Shown here piece after piece: positions 52,613 to 62,716 of a DNA stretch of 64,000 nt. Both the position numbers and the translations under genes were made by a program. The notes beneath the pieces are model-generated. The model was not told the DNA's origin, ran no database searches, and was given only the letters and a program-made list of their open reading frames with translations. Source of the stretch: Acaudatibacter sp050729515. Lineage in GTDB: Bacteria > Pseudomonadota > Alphaproteobacteria > Caulobacterales > Caulobacteraceae. The stretch's first letter is position 1. Each line of letters starts with the position of its first letter. Location of the stretch: positions 124,001 to 188,000 of the forward strand of contig JBOHLG010000001.1 in the NCBI GenBank assembly GCA_050729515.1, written 5' to 3'.

Positions 52613-53431
52613 TCAGCCGCGCTCTCGAATGCGCTGATCGGCGAACGCCTGGATATTGCTCGTGCGCCGCTCGAGCATCTTCTGATGGCGCGGATCGGTG
52701 AGAATCAGGAACTGGCGATCAGCGACCGCCTGGAGAACAAGGTCCGCGACTAGGGCCGGCTCGGCGGCCGCCGGGGAATAGGTCTCGTCGAGCCCAAGGT
52801 CGGACGTGTCCGTCTCATTGACGGAAACACGTCTCAGATCGAGGCCCCTATTGGTGGACACCCCACCCGGACAGAGGACCGAAACGCCAATCCCCTTCGG
52901 CTTGAGATACATGTAGAGAGTCTCCGAGAGTCCCACCAAGGCGAACTTCGAGGCGCTATAGCCGGCGCTATGTGGACGCCCGCCCATGAGGCCGCCGATG
53001 GACGCGGTGTTGATGATGTAACCATCGCCTCGCGCGATCATGGCCGGCAGAAAGGACCTCAAGCCGCGAACAGGGCCGAGGAAGTTGATCCCGAATATCC
53101 ACTCCCATTCCGCGATGGCTATTTTCTCGATGTGACCGCGCAACATGACCCCGGCGTTGTTCATCAGGATGTCGACCTGACCGAACCGTTGCACCGCGCG
53201 CGCGGCCAAGGCGTCGACGTCGTCATCGCTGGAAACATCGCAGTGAACGGCGAGACCCTGCGCGCCCAGCGCCGATATCTCGGATTCCACCTCGGCAAGC
53301 CCCGCATCATTGACATCGGCCGCCACGACGTTGGCGCCCGCTCGTGCGAAGGCGAGCGCCGTTGCACGCCCAATTCCGCTCGCGCCACCGGTGATGACGA
53401 CGGTCTTGCCCTTGAAGGAAGGCTCGCTCAT
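52613..53431 (-). CDS. Short-chain dehydrogenase/reductase
   Basis: The product has 272 residues. The NAD(P) motif TGGASGIG is at 14-21, NNAG at 91-94, and the catalytic Ser144, Tyr158 and Lys162 (GYSASKFALVG) are in place. It is a classical SDR. The start overlaps the stop of the upstream SnoaL-like gene (ATGA). The substrate is probably a ketone or alcohol intermediate of the catabolic group that follows. Confidence 0.92.
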   Translation of the reverse strand: MSEPSFKGKTVVITGGASGIGRATALAFARAGANVVAADVNDAGLAEVESEISALGAQGLAVHCDVSSDDDVDALAARAVQRFGQVDILMNNAGVMLRGHIEKIAIAEWEWIFGINFLGPVRGLRSFLPAMIARGDGYIINTASIGGLMGGRPHSAGYSASKFALVGLSETLYMYLKPKGIGVSVLCPGGVSTNRGLDLRRVSVNETDTSDLGLDETYSPAAAEPALVADLVLQAVADRQFLILTDPRHQKMLERRTSNIQAFADQRIRERG

Positions 53432-53886
53432 GACTGAGGATCCTTCGCGGCCGGCCTTCTAAGGACGCCTTTGCGATCGGGAAGAGTCCGCCGGACGCGG
53501 ATTCGCCAGCCTTTGGGCGTCTTGACGAGTTCATCCTCGTAGACACTGGTGAGGCCGGGGACGGGCGCCTTCTCGCCCTCGCTCGTCATGACCAGAAGGT
53601 ACGTGCGGGCGAACGCCTCGGTGTCGCTTTGAGAGACGATCATGGTGTTGGTCTGGATATGGCGGTTCTGGCGATCCCCGCGCCTGGAGATGGCGTTGGC
53701 GGCGAAGGCGACCAGAGCCTCACGGCCCGAGACGGCCCGCTCATCCGGCATGCCCACTCGCCCAATGAAAGTGCCGTCATCGGTGAAGCAATTGGCGTAG
53801 GCCTCGGGATCGACGCCGTCCGCAGCGTGCGAATAACTGGCGATCAAATTCAGGATCTGAAGCCGATCCTCGATCCAGGTCGTCAT
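53428..53886 (-). CDS. SnoaL-like (NTF2 superfamily) protein
   Basis: The product has 152 residues. The cone-shaped NTF2-like fold is recognised by LNLIASYSHAADGVDPEAYANCFTDD, GREALVAFAA and EDELVKTPKGWRIRVRRTLP. Members act as isomerases, dehydratases or ring hydroxylase small subunits. The start at 53886 has GGAGAGAG upstream. It is the first gene of a pair with the SDR. Confidence 0.85.
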   Translation of the reverse strand: MTTWIEDRLQILNLIASYSHAADGVDPEAYANCFTDDGTFIGRVGMPDERAVSGREALVAFAANAISRRGDRQNRHIQTNTMIVSQSDTEAFARTYLLVMTSEGEKAPVPGLTSVYEDELVKTPKGWRIRVRRTLPDRKGVLRRPAAKDPQS

Positions 53887-54077
53887 CTCTCTCCGTCGCG
53901 CCAAAGCAATCAGTGTGCAGGTTGACATGATCCACGCGCACACCCGCCGCAAGGCTCATCGCACCTGTTTCCACCGCTTGGAACGCGGACTGAGCTCGAG
54001 TTGGCGCTGAACGGCGGGCGATGCCGGTTTGGCTGTGGTCCCTCGCCCTGGTCGAAGGCCTTGGGCGTCGGCGGCGG

Positions 54078-55640
54078 CTATCTGCTGGTCAAGACCCGGG
54101 GCAACATGAAACCTTCCAGAGCGTCGTACTGGGCCTTTCGGAAATGGGCCTTGGGTCCAAGGTCCTCGCCGACGCCGAACTCCATCAGCGTATCCGATAC
54201 GGCATTGTAGGCCGGCCAGGTCGCCCCGTCGCAATCCGGCGCGCCGGTCCTGGCGAAACCCACCCAGCAGCTGTGGATCAAATGTCCGAAGGCGACTCCC
54301 GCGGCGCTCAGGTGATGGCCGGTCGCACGGGCGCCCTCGGACGCCGTGCCGAAGACCCACATCAGCTCCCTGCCGTGGCCCGCGCCTGGCGTCTTGCCCC
54401 GTTCCCACTCGGGTACATAGGAGAAGTAATAGAGGTAGGAAGGCGCGCCGCCCGACTCTCGGGCGGCGATCCATCGCGCCGGCATACCCATGATCAGATC
54501 GGTGAACAGACGCTGGCGCAATGCCGTCTGGTCTGCATCTTCGTGCGCATAGGCAGCCTTGATCGCCGGATCGGCGAGAAGCATGCGAAGCTCCGTCCCT
54601 CCGACTGCGCCGGGGTAGGCCCTGATTAGCGAAGCCTCGAAGGAATTCGAGCCGATGAGCAGGGGAACATCCGCGGCGCGCCCTGACGCAAAAGCCTCGG
54701 AAACGCCCTCCTTCATCAGCCGGCCGTCGACGATCTCTCCGTACCTGCCGTTCCCGGTAGCCTTCACGAGCGTCGTGGCGGGAATCGCCCGAAGCTGAGC
54801 GGCAGTGGCGTCGGCGCCGGGAAGACCCAGCGAAGTGGCGATTCGAACCCCTTGCGCCTCGGCGCGCGCGAGGCTGGGGGTCTTGCCGAGACCGCCGCCT
54901 GATTCCGATATCGCCTTTTCAAAGAGGCCGCGCGCCGCCGGAATGGTCATGAGGGCCAGGACGCTTTTTCCGCCCGCCGATTCGCCGAATATCGTTACGT
55001 TCTTCGGATCGCCGCCGAACGCCGAAATATTGCGCTGGACCCATTTCAGCGCCGCGATCTGATCCATGGTTCCGTAATCGGCGAGCGGCGCCTTGGCGTT
55101 TGCTTCTTTGGTGAGTGCGGGATGGGCGAAATATCCGAAAGCGCCGAGGCGATAGTCGATGGCGACCAAAATCACCCCGTCCTGGGCGAAGTGCAGCCCG
55201 GTATGCAGCGGGGGAGAGGAAAAACCTCGCTTATGCCCGCCGCCATGGATCCACACCATGACCGGCGCATTTCTCGCGTTCGCCGGCGCCCAGACGTTGA
55301 GGTAAAGACAATCCTCGCTCTGGCGCGTGTCGCCCATCAGCGCGACGGCGAAGGCTGGAAGCAGCTGCGGGCAGAGAGGGCCGAATCTGTCGGCGTCGCG
55401 CACGCCGCTCCATTTCGCCGGAGCCAAAGGCGGCTCCCAACGCAAGGGACCTACCGGCGGAGCAGCGTAAGGAATGCCCTTGAAGACCTCGACGGATCCA
55501 TTCCGGGTCCCAGCGAGCCGCCCTGTCCTAATGATGACGGTGGGTTTGGAGCCAAATGACCGCGCGGGTGGAGCGGCGTGGGCCGACGCAACCGCTCCGA
55601 GAACCAGCATCGCAAGGAGAGCGAGACGCTTCCTCATCAT
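54078..55640 (-). CDS. Secreted type-B carboxylesterase
   Basis: The product has 520 residues. A signal peptide of about 22 residues ends near HAA. The alpha/beta-hydrolase of the carboxylesterase/cholinesterase type has the oxyanion loop HGGGH at about 132-136, nucleophile Ser221 in GESAGG, and catalytic His in GAGHGRELMWVFG; the acid is probably the Glu in NSFEASLI. It hydrolyses an ester outside the cytoplasm. The ATG at 55640 follows AGGAGAGAG. A longer in-frame extension to 55877 has no signal peptide and no family match. Confidence 0.9.
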   Translation of the reverse strand: MMRKRLALLAMLVLGAVASAHAAPPARSFGSKPTVIIRTGRLAGTRNGSVEVFKGIPYAAPPVGPLRWEPPLAPAKWSGVRDADRFGPLCPQLLPAFAVALMGDTRQSEDCLYLNVWAPANARNAPVMVWIHGGGHKRGFSSPPLHTGLHFAQDGVILVAIDYRLGAFGYFAHPALTKEANAKAPLADYGTMDQIAALKWVQRNISAFGGDPKNVTIFGESAGGKSVLALMTIPAARGLFEKAISESGGGLGKTPSLARAEAQGVRIATSLGLPGADATAAQLRAIPATTLVKATGNGRYGEIVDGRLMKEGVSEAFASGRAADVPLLIGSNSFEASLIRAYPGAVGGTELRMLLADPAIKAAYAHEDADQTALRQRLFTDLIMGMPARWIAARESGGAPSYLYYFSYVPEWERGKTPGAGHGRELMWVFGTASEGARATGHHLSAAGVAFGHLIHSCWVGFARTGAPDCDGATWPAYNAVSDTLMEFGVGEDLGPKAHFRKAQYDALEGFMLPRVLTSR

Positions 55641-56052
55641 GCTCTCTCCTGCATTTACTTCGCGCCTACCCGTCCGGCCCACCACCACCGGTAGATGAAT
55701 TCGAGCAAGATCGTGCTGACGGACGAGCGAGGCGCCGGGCAAACCGAGTCTCTTGTAGCCGGCGTCGACCAAGGCTGCGACGGCGAAGCGCTTTTCCATG
55801 GTAGGAGCCGCCTCGCCGGTGTCCTTTCCGTCGTTCGACGCTCGCTTTCGCGACCGTGAAGTCGATTGAATTTGCACGGTTCCTCCGGCAGGGCTCCTTC
55901 GGTCACCTCCTGGCGTCGATGCGGACTCCTCGTCGTTCGACCGAGTACCGTCATTGCCGAGCCGGCCGCGGATCTCGCACGGAACTCCTGCGGCGCGGCG
56001 TCAAGCATTGGCCGGCGCGTCCGCGCGTTTCGAGAGGGGAACGAGGGCCGGC
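55641..56052. other. Intergenic stretch between esterase and receptor genes
   Basis: 412 bp on the minus strand between the receptor stop and the esterase start. I see no gene that I can support, and no repeat. It may hold the esterase promoter, but no clear promoter boxes stand out. Confidence 0.4.
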
Positions 56053-58446
56053 TTACCACCTATAGGTCAGGTCGACGCCGAACGTCCTCGGCTCGTTCCA
56101 CCGCGCCGTGGTGAGGACGACTCCTCCTGCCGCGCTCCGCTGCACGTTCTGGAGAATGCGAAAGTTCTGGTTTGTCAGGTTCTGTATGACGAGAGCCGCC
56201 TCGAAACGTTTGAAGTCGAGGCCGGCCCGAAGGTCGAAGATGTTTTCGGTCGACAACTCGAAGTATGGCAGTGTCGCCGTGACCGTATCCTGCGCGCCCC
56301 CCCATTGGCCACGGTACTGCAAGTGGAAGAACCCGGTCACCTCCTCGCTCAACACATGGCGGTAGTCGACCGTAGCCGAGGCCGTCCAGTGCGGATTTTC
56401 GGGCACCGGGGAGCCGAGGAGCGGACCTCCGATGAGAGCGGGCGTGAGCGAGTAATAGCTGGCGGTCTGATCAGCGCCAGTGGCGTGCAAGGAAAGACGT
56501 CCGCCGCCGAGCTGAAAGTCCGAGGACATCGACAGTTCCACGCCGCCCGCATGGGCGCGACCGGCGTTGACGTTGAAGGTCGTCGCGCGCACCCCGCAGG
56601 CGTTGAGCGGCGAGCATCCGTCGCTGACCTCCGCGATCACATCGCGGGTCCTCGAGTAATAGGTCGCAAGCGTGAAGTAGACGTTCGGCGTAATGTCTCC
56701 CTTGAGGCCCGCCTCGTAGCTGGTCGTGTACTCGTCGCCGTAGAACGGGACGAGCGGGGCCGGAGCGGCCGGATTGGCTATGCCGAAGTTCAGTCCGCCG
56801 ACGCGGTAAGCCGATCCGAGCTTCGCATAGAGCAGATCGTGCCAGGAGTGCGGGATGAGGTAGCTCAGCGTGAGACTGTAGCTCCACGCGCCGCCCTTCA
56901 GACTCGGGGAACTCGGAGGACCGGAAAGAGTGGTCGTGTAGAGATTGTAAGTCTGATCGTTGCCGCGTCGGTCGTCGTACGAATACCTCAGTCCGCCATC
57001 GACCGTCAGTCCGGACAGAATCTCGTAGCTGACGTCGGCGTAGGCGGCTTCGGAGTTGTAGTCGTCCTCCGAAGCTTCGTTGGTGCCGAACGGCAACGGA
57101 AAGGTTGCAGGGCACGGGGTCGAGGTCCGAAGGACCAGAAGGCAGAGAGGCGCCGTCGGCGTGCCTGCGCAAATTCCCGCCCCTAGCTTGAACGTACAGG
57201 GGCTCGTCGTGAGCTGGGTATTCGCAGAATCATGGACCGCGAGGATCTCGACGCCGAAGAGCCAGTTCAGGCGATGCTGGAACGCCGCCCCGCCGAGGTG
57301 CAAATCTTCATAGGCGCTCGTATTGCGGGGATGAAAGTCGCCTTGGCCGAAAGGCCAAACGCCGGTCTCGTGCAAACTCTGCAGCTCGGCTTCCTGAGCG
57401 AGATCGACTCCATCCGTGTCGTAGCCCAGCCTCCCCGAGTAGGAACGCACCATCGTTGTCGATGTCAAGGTGGCCCAAGAGAATTTGTAATCCGCCAGCA
57501 GGAAGGCGTTCGCGAGCTTCTCTTTCAAGTAGTCGTTGCCGTTGTGCGCTATAACGTATTCGGGCTGGACCAAGCCCAAAGGAACTGCGGCGATCGTTCC
57601 AGGGGCGATATCGAAACTGCCAACGAACGCGGGGCCCGTGATGTCCTGTGCGCCAAGTTCGAGATCGACATCGAGCGGGCCGTGCCGGTAGCGGATCTGG
57701 GCCCGGCCGATCCACCCGTTCTGAGAATCCGGATGCTTGTTCAAGTCCGGATTGTAGAAGAAGCCACGCGTCTGCGAGATGTCCTGAACGCCCAAGCGAA
57801 TCGCGAGATCGTCGCTTATGGCATGATTGACCACCGCCGAGACCTGGTTGCGGTCGAGTCCGCCAGTGAAGGCGTCGTCAACGTAGCCCGAGTCCTTGAA
57901 CTCGGGCTTGGCGTGGATGAGATCGACGATGCCGTATTCAGCGTCCCGCCCATAGAGCGCGCTTTGCGTCCCCTCGATGACTTCAATCCGGTCTAGGTCG
58001 AAATAGTCGAGGGGCTCGAAACCGCGACCGGCGTTCGTCGATCCGACGTAGGCGCCGTCGACGAACAGCCCCACGCCCGAGTCGGCGGCGTCCGCGCGCT
58101 CCGACCCGGAACCTCGTATCGAGATCTCCTCGAGAAGGGGGCTCCCGAGGCCATTGAACCGCACGCCGGGAACCGTCATGAGCAGGTCGCCCGCGGTCAT
58201 GATCGGTCCGTTGGCGGAGAGAGCTTGTCCGGAAATGGCATAGACGCTCGCTGGAATGTCGCGGATGTCCTCTGCGCGCTTTTCCGCGGTCACCACTATG
58301 GTCCCCACCGTGGTCGGCTCGGCGCTCACTTGCTGAGTCCCCGCGGGAGCGCGATCGGCGGTCTGCGCATTCACGATCGAGGGCGCCGCGAGCGCCAGCA
58401 CGAGGGCCGCTCCCCACAACGACAATGCGCGGCTACTTGTGCTCAC
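56053..58446 (-). CDS. TonB-dependent outer-membrane receptor
   Basis: The product is about 797 residues. The signal peptide SLWGAALVLALAAPSIVNAQ starts close to the GTG at 58446. The plug domain begins at GTIVVTAEKRAEDIRDIPAS and contains EEISIRGSGS and DLDRIEVIEGTQSALYGRD. A 22-strand barrel follows and ends in FGVDLTYRW with a C-terminal aromatic residue. It takes up a specific ligand with TonB energy. It lies with an esterase, an MFS transporter and serine hydrolases, so the ligand may be a plant or xenobiotic ester or glycoside. The frame is open upstream to 58626, but that part lacks a signal. Confidence 0.88.
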   Translation of the reverse strand: MSTSSRALSLWGAALVLALAAPSIVNAQTADRAPAGTQQVSAEPTTVGTIVVTAEKRAEDIRDIPASVYAISGQALSANGPIMTAGDLLMTVPGVRFNGLGSPLLEEISIRGSGSERADAADSGVGLFVDGAYVGSTNAGRGFEPLDYFDLDRIEVIEGTQSALYGRDAEYGIVDLIHAKPEFKDSGYVDDAFTGGLDRNQVSAVVNHAISDDLAIRLGVQDISQTRGFFYNPDLNKHPDSQNGWIGRAQIRYRHGPLDVDLELGAQDITGPAFVGSFDIAPGTIAAVPLGLVQPEYVIAHNGNDYLKEKLANAFLLADYKFSWATLTSTTMVRSYSGRLGYDTDGVDLAQEAELQSLHETGVWPFGQGDFHPRNTSAYEDLHLGGAAFQHRLNWLFGVEILAVHDSANTQLTTSPCTFKLGAGICAGTPTAPLCLLVLRTSTPCPATFPLPFGTNEASEDDYNSEAAYADVSYEILSGLTVDGGLRYSYDDRRGNDQTYNLYTTTLSGPPSSPSLKGGAWSYSLTLSYLIPHSWHDLLYAKLGSAYRVGGLNFGIANPAAPAPLVPFYGDEYTTSYEAGLKGDITPNVYFTLATYYSRTRDVIAEVSDGCSPLNACGVRATTFNVNAGRAHAGGVELSMSSDFQLGGGRLSLHATGADQTASYYSLTPALIGGPLLGSPVPENPHWTASATVDYRHVLSEEVTGFFHLQYRGQWGGAQDTVTATLPYFELSTENIFDLRAGLDFKRFEAALVIQNLTNQNFRILQNVQRSAAGGVVLTTARWNEPRTFGVDLTYRW

Positions 58447-58626
58447 GCCGGAATGGCTGTCGTTTGAACCCTTGTCCGGGATCCGGGCGACTGGCCCTCC
58501 GCGCGGGGACTCGAACCAATGATGGGCGATCGAGACGATCGCGCCCACGAGAGCGCTGAAGGCCGGAACGATCCCGGGCGACCAGCCACGGTTCATGCTC
58601 CGCGAACATATCATGCTTCGTTCCAC

Positions 58627-59230
58627 TTCTGGGTCGGTCGAGCCTTACAGCCGCCGCTGCCCGCTAGTCGCCTCGGCTTTGACGCCCCGGCTTTTGATTT
58701 GGGATCGGGCTCAATGCGCCCATTCCAACGCGATTGCTCTGGGTTGATGCCCATGGTCGAAATCCGCGAAATGGGTTCGGCGACGCGCCCCGGATCAACC
58801 TTTGCGAAGCCATCCGGGGTGACGAATCTGAACCTCGTCGACCGAAAGCGCCCCCCTTTGCGTCCAACTGGAAATAAACTGCCACCCGGTTGCGCCTGGG
58901 TCTAGTGCGCTTCCAAATCGCTTCGCCGGTTTTCCGCGATGCGGTATTGGAGAACTCGACCCTTGTGATGGCGCCTTGGTCGCCTCGTCTCCCGGCAGGA
59001 ACGACCGCTTCAGCTTTGTCGCGCCGAGGAAGAGTTGGCGGCGTGGGTCGAAGATCGTCTGGGAATACGAGGTTCTGTGGACAAGCTGCCTGACCCATGG
59101 TCGAGCAGAAGCGTCGAGGACGAAGCCGACCCATGCATCCCATTGACCTCGGCGGAGTCGCACCACAAGGCATTGAATCGACGTGGATCGGACCACAAAC
59201 GGATGGGAACCATCCATTTGCTACGTTCCA
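58627..59230. other. Gene-free stretch with family II repeat
   Basis: About 600 bp with no supportable gene. A minus-strand frame at 58795-59217 reads through the repeat and is not credible. The right part (58902-59234) is the second copy of the CTAG-bounded family II element. Confidence 0.5.
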
Positions 59231-59234
59231 CTAG
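58902..59234 (-). repeat. CTAG-bounded palindromic repeat, family II copy 2
   Basis: Read on the minus strand from 59234, CTAGTGGAACGTAGCAAA and TGGATGGTTCCCATCCGTTT match the start of the copy at 5553. The GTCGATTCAA and GTGGTGCGACTC blocks match too. Then it diverges, and a further CTAG stands at 58902. Its end CTAG provides the TAG stop of the MFS transporter gene (59231-59233). Confidence 0.65.
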
Positions 59235-60733
59235 GTAAGTGTTTCTGACCCGATCTGCGTTTCCGCGGCAGCGGCAATGGCCGCTGCACCCGCCAACTGT
59301 CGCAAGTTGTCTTCATGCTGACTGCGGTTCAGTCGGTAGAACATGAGCGTTGCGACGGCGACGAGCACAAAAATCGTATGGATAGGCAGGAAGATCCACA
59401 CCAGATGGGTCAGGATCTGCACGCTGACATGGCCAGGTCGGGCGTGCCTTGGGAAGGCGACGATCGCGAGAATGAGGCCAGGAAGAAGCGCCGCGAAGCT
59501 CGTCGAAACCTTCCGCAGAAGCGACTCTGCCGCATAGAGCAGCCCTTCGGACCGCCGCCCCGTCTTCAGCTGGCTCGCTTCCACCACGTCGGCGATCATC
59601 GACGCAATGATGATGAAGCCGATGGTGGCCAGCGCCGCTACAAACAGGCGGTCGACGATCAGGACCGGCAGCACCCACGGTGCGTGCGGCGGCATCAAAC
59701 CGAGCAGCCAGGCGCCAAGCGGGACGACGCCCGAGAGAATGCAGAGAAGGAAGGCGATAATACAAGCGCGTTTCTTGTCGAAAAGCCGAGCCGTAGCCGG
59801 GGCGAGAAAGACCCCGGCCAAGCTCGCTGGCAGTATCGAGAGGCGAAGGATCAGAAGCGCCTTGGACCCAAGTTCGAAAACATAGGTCTCAAAATAGAAG
59901 TTCAAGCCGCCTGCCAGGCCCTGTGCAATTCCGTATAGCAGCAGCGAGCCGGCAAGCGACATGAAGTTTCGGTTGGAGAGCGCGGTCCCCATAACGCGAA
60001 GAAGAGCACCGATCCTGAGGCGTTGCCGAACCGGCTTGTGTAAGTATGGAATGAAGCGATGGGTGGCTACGCCCGAGGCAACGACAGCAACCAAGCCTAT
60101 GGCGGCGATCGTGATCGCGTAGGGCCCATAGCCCGCTTCGTTGAATTGGCCAAACGGATTGGCTTTTGTTCCGCGCAGGAAATAGCCAAATCCCAGTACG
60201 GCTGCAATAAGTCCTCCGATTGCGCCAGTAAATATGAATCTGTAGCTCTGTAGATTGGTCCGTTCTTCATAATCCTGCGTCAATTCCGGGGCGAGGGCGA
60301 CTCCAGGAATGTCATACAAACTACTGAACATGCGCATGGCGATGATCATGCCGAGTAGGTAGAAAAACAAGGCAGGCGCGGACCATCCAACTGGCGGCAT
60401 GAAGAGCAGGGCGAAGCACATTGCCGCCGGCAGAACTGCTCCGTAGATATAGGGGTGGCGGCGTCCCCATCGGGTTCGGGTGCTATCGGACATCTGCCCG
60501 ACGATCGGATCCCAGATGGCGTCGATGAATATGGAGATCGCCAGCGCGCCGCTCACCCACGACGCCGGCAGGCCGACCAATTGATTGTAGAAAAGTAGCA
60601 ACAGGCCAAGTAACTGAGCGCCGGCGGCGCCGCTCAGCGCGCCCATTCCATAGAAAGTCTTCACCGTTTTTGTCAACGGCGGGCGCGCCGAACGATCGAC
60701 TTCACGTTGCTTATTCAACGAAACCGTAGTCAT
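59231..60733 (-). CDS. MFS transporter, GPH (glycoside-pentoside-hexuronide:cation) type
   Basis: The product has 500 residues and about 12 membrane segments. The family signature includes FIDAIWDPIVGQMSDSTRTR, GRRHPYIYGAVLPAAM, YDIPGVALAPELTQDYEERT and MIADVVEASQLKTGRRSEGL, with the acidic residue used for cation coupling. These symporters import sugars, glycosides or similar compounds. It lies between the TonB receptor and the SxxK hydrolases, a plausible inner-membrane step of the same uptake system. Confidence 0.9.
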   Translation of the reverse strand: MTTVSLNKQREVDRSARPPLTKTVKTFYGMGALSGAAGAQLLGLLLLFYNQLVGLPASWVSGALAISIFIDAIWDPIVGQMSDSTRTRWGRRHPYIYGAVLPAAMCFALLFMPPVGWSAPALFFYLLGMIIAMRMFSSLYDIPGVALAPELTQDYEERTNLQSYRFIFTGAIGGLIAAVLGFGYFLRGTKANPFGQFNEAGYGPYAITIAAIGLVAVVASGVATHRFIPYLHKPVRQRLRIGALLRVMGTALSNRNFMSLAGSLLLYGIAQGLAGGLNFYFETYVFELGSKALLILRLSILPASLAGVFLAPATARLFDKKRACIIAFLLCILSGVVPLGAWLLGLMPPHAPWVLPVLIVDRLFVAALATIGFIIIASMIADVVEASQLKTGRRSEGLLYAAESLLRKVSTSFAALLPGLILAIVAFPRHARPGHVSVQILTHLVWIFLPIHTIFVLVAVATLMFYRLNRSQHEDNLRQLAGAAAIAAAAETQIGSETLT

Positions 60734-60886
60734 GTGGCGATCACAAAGCCCATGTCTATCCCTCAGTACAACTCGGCTCTCGACGACCCTATCGGCGCTC
60801 GGGATGCGAGGCCATCGAAAACCTGATCAGAAGGTCTTGGCGTCAGCACAATTGCTCGGCCCGCGTTGGTCGTTCATCGATCGCTC

Positions 60887-61056
60887 CTAGTGGAACGAAT
60901 TTGACATTCGCTTCCCTCCCCACATCGGCCGCCGAGCGAATGTCAAATTCCAAGCTCCACTAGGAAATCGGAGAGCCGCTAGTGGTCCTTCGCGATTCCA
61001 ACATTTGCCAAGCGGACAGTATCGGGCGGATGCAAATGTTGGAATCGGACCATTAG
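60887..61056 (+). repeat. CTAG double-hairpin repeat, family I copy 6 (diverged, perfectly paired)
   Basis: About 170 bp. CTAG is at 60887, 60960 and 60979; the last border is TTAG at 61053. Hairpin 1 is GAATTTGACATTCGC / GCGAATGTCAAATTC and hairpin 2 is GATTCCAACATTTGC / GCAAATGTTGGAATC, both without mismatch. Outer arms of hairpin 2 are CTAGTGGTCC / GGACCATTAG. Loops and spacer differ from the other copies while the architecture and pairing are kept. Confidence 0.85.
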
Positions 61057-61080
61057 ATCGGATTTCTGCGGCTCCGCGCT

Positions 61081-62340
61081 TCAAGCGAACGATTCGGTCA
61101 TCGCCGAATAGACCAGCGCGCGCAGGTCTCGGCGAAGATTGAGGCGCGCGGCGGCGCCCATGACCTGGGTCATGGATACGACCGCCAGATCTTCGGCTGG
61201 ATCGATCCAGAAGGTGGTGGCGGCCGCGCCGCCCCAGAAGTACTCGCCAAGTGAGCCCGGAACGCGGGTGCGGGCGAGGTTGATAGTGACGGCGCAGCCG
61301 ATGGAAAAGCCGATCCCATAGAAACCGGACTCGCTGTAGCGGCCCGGTAAGGCCATGTCGGCGAGTTCGCGACCCTCCGGCAGATGATTCAGGCTGAACA
61401 AAGCCACGGTCTTGGGACTGAGAATTCGGGCGCCATCCAAAACGCCCCCCTGCAGCATCATACGGCAGAAGCGCATGTAGTCATGAGTGGTCGAGACGAG
61501 GCCGCCGCCGCCCGACTCCAAGGAAGGCGGGGCCGCGAAGGTGCTGGCCTGGGCGTCGTCCTGTAGTTTCAGGCCGCGTCCGCCCTCTCCCGCTCGATAA
61601 CATGACGTGAAGCGGCCAGTCTTCTCGGAGGGACAATGGAACGCCGTGTCGTGCATGCCCAGAGGCTCGAACAGGCGCGTACGCAGGAACTCGCCGAACG
61701 ACATTCCTGAAAGCTTCTGAACCAGATAGCCCACGACATCGATACTGAGGGAATAGTTCCACTTGGTTCCGGGCGAAAATTCGAGCGGCAAAGCCGCGAT
61801 TTGTTCAATCATGGCGTCCAGGCCGCCTGGAGTCTGGAAGTCGCCAATCTTGGCCCTGCGATAGTTGTAAGCGACCATGTTCCGCATCATGAACCCGTAG
61901 GTCAGACCCGAGGTGTGGGTGACCAGGTCCGCCACTTTCATGGGGCGCTCGACGGGCGAGGTGATGAAGCTGGGCGGCGCGTCGGCGGCGAGCGCGGGCA
62001 TGGCGCTGACATAGACCGCCAAATTCTTGAACTCTGGGATATGGATCGCAACCTCGTCGTCGAGGCCGACCAGGCCCTCCTCGGCGAGCATCATCAGTGC
62101 TACCGCAGTGATCGGTTTGGTCATTGAGTAGATGCGAAAGATCGCGTCCTCGCGCATTGGAACGTCGCGCTCGAGGTCCATGTGGCCGAAGATCCCTACG
62201 TGAGCGAGTTCGCCCCGCCGATAGACGTGAGTGATCATGCCCGGCAGATGGCCGCCATCGACATATCGGCGCTTCATGACCTCATCGAGCCGGGCCAGTC
62301 TGGCCGTCGACAGACCTACCTCCTCCGCCTTCACGCGCAT
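61081..62340 (-). CDS. SxxK serine hydrolase (class C beta-lactamase/esterase family)
   Basis: The product has 419 residues. The nucleophile motif is SMTK at 72-75 and Tyr196 of YSL probably serves as the second catalytic residue, as in family VIII esterases. HTSGLTYG, the YGIGF turn and FWGGAAATTFWIDP complete the fold. There is no signal peptide, so it is likely a cytoplasmic esterase rather than a beta-lactamase. The ATG at 62340 follows GAGGAGG. A longer frame upstream has no domain. Confidence 0.9.
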   Translation of the reverse strand: MRVKAEEVGLSTARLARLDEVMKRRYVDGGHLPGMITHVYRRGELAHVGIFGHMDLERDVPMREDAIFRIYSMTKPITAVALMMLAEEGLVGLDDEVAIHIPEFKNLAVYVSAMPALAADAPPSFITSPVERPMKVADLVTHTSGLTYGFMMRNMVAYNYRRAKIGDFQTPGGLDAMIEQIAALPLEFSPGTKWNYSLSIDVVGYLVQKLSGMSFGEFLRTRLFEPLGMHDTAFHCPSEKTGRFTSCYRAGEGGRGLKLQDDAQASTFAAPPSLESGGGGLVSTTHDYMRFCRMMLQGGVLDGARILSPKTVALFSLNHLPEGRELADMALPGRYSESGFYGIGFSIGCAVTINLARTRVPGSLGEYFWGGAAATTFWIDPAEDLAVVSMTQVMGAAARLNLRRDLRALVYSAMTESFA

Positions 62341-62716
62341 TTCCTCCTCGAGCGGCGGAGGAAAACCCCAATCATTCGGGCTCACCGATGTCCAGCGCGC
62401 TGCGACGCCTGAACACGGTGATCCCGGCAAGGCATGCGCCGCCCGGCGCCTGCCGGCTCTCGGCTGGGGCGGGCACGGATGGGTGTTTTTCACGATACGG
62501 AAAAGGCCGGATTTCGATCGGCGTCGGCTATGGCCGCCTCGATGAGACGTGCCTAATGGCGATCGGGAGATCGCCCATGACCCCGAGCAGCATTGTGGGA
62601 CCGATCGCCCGCCATGCTCGCACCGACAGGCGTCGCCACCTTGTTGCGCGTCGCGATTTTGGAGAGAGAGTGACCATGACGCGGCCCACGGTTATCAGAC
62701 CGGAGCGTTGCGAGCG
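62341..62716. other. Divergent intergenic region between two hydrolase genes
   Basis: 376 bp between divergent starts. It should hold promoters for both genes, but no convincing -35/-10 pair or operator could be picked out by eye. Open frames here are shadows. Confidence 0.4.

Noticed and set aside
55641..55877. N-terminal extension of the carboxylesterase
   Set aside because: It would bury the signal peptide and has no ribosome-binding site comparable to that at 55640.
58795..59217. A 140-codon minus-strand frame
   Set aside because: It lies mostly inside a repeat, has no motif, and resembles a frame in the other family II copy only because of the repeat.
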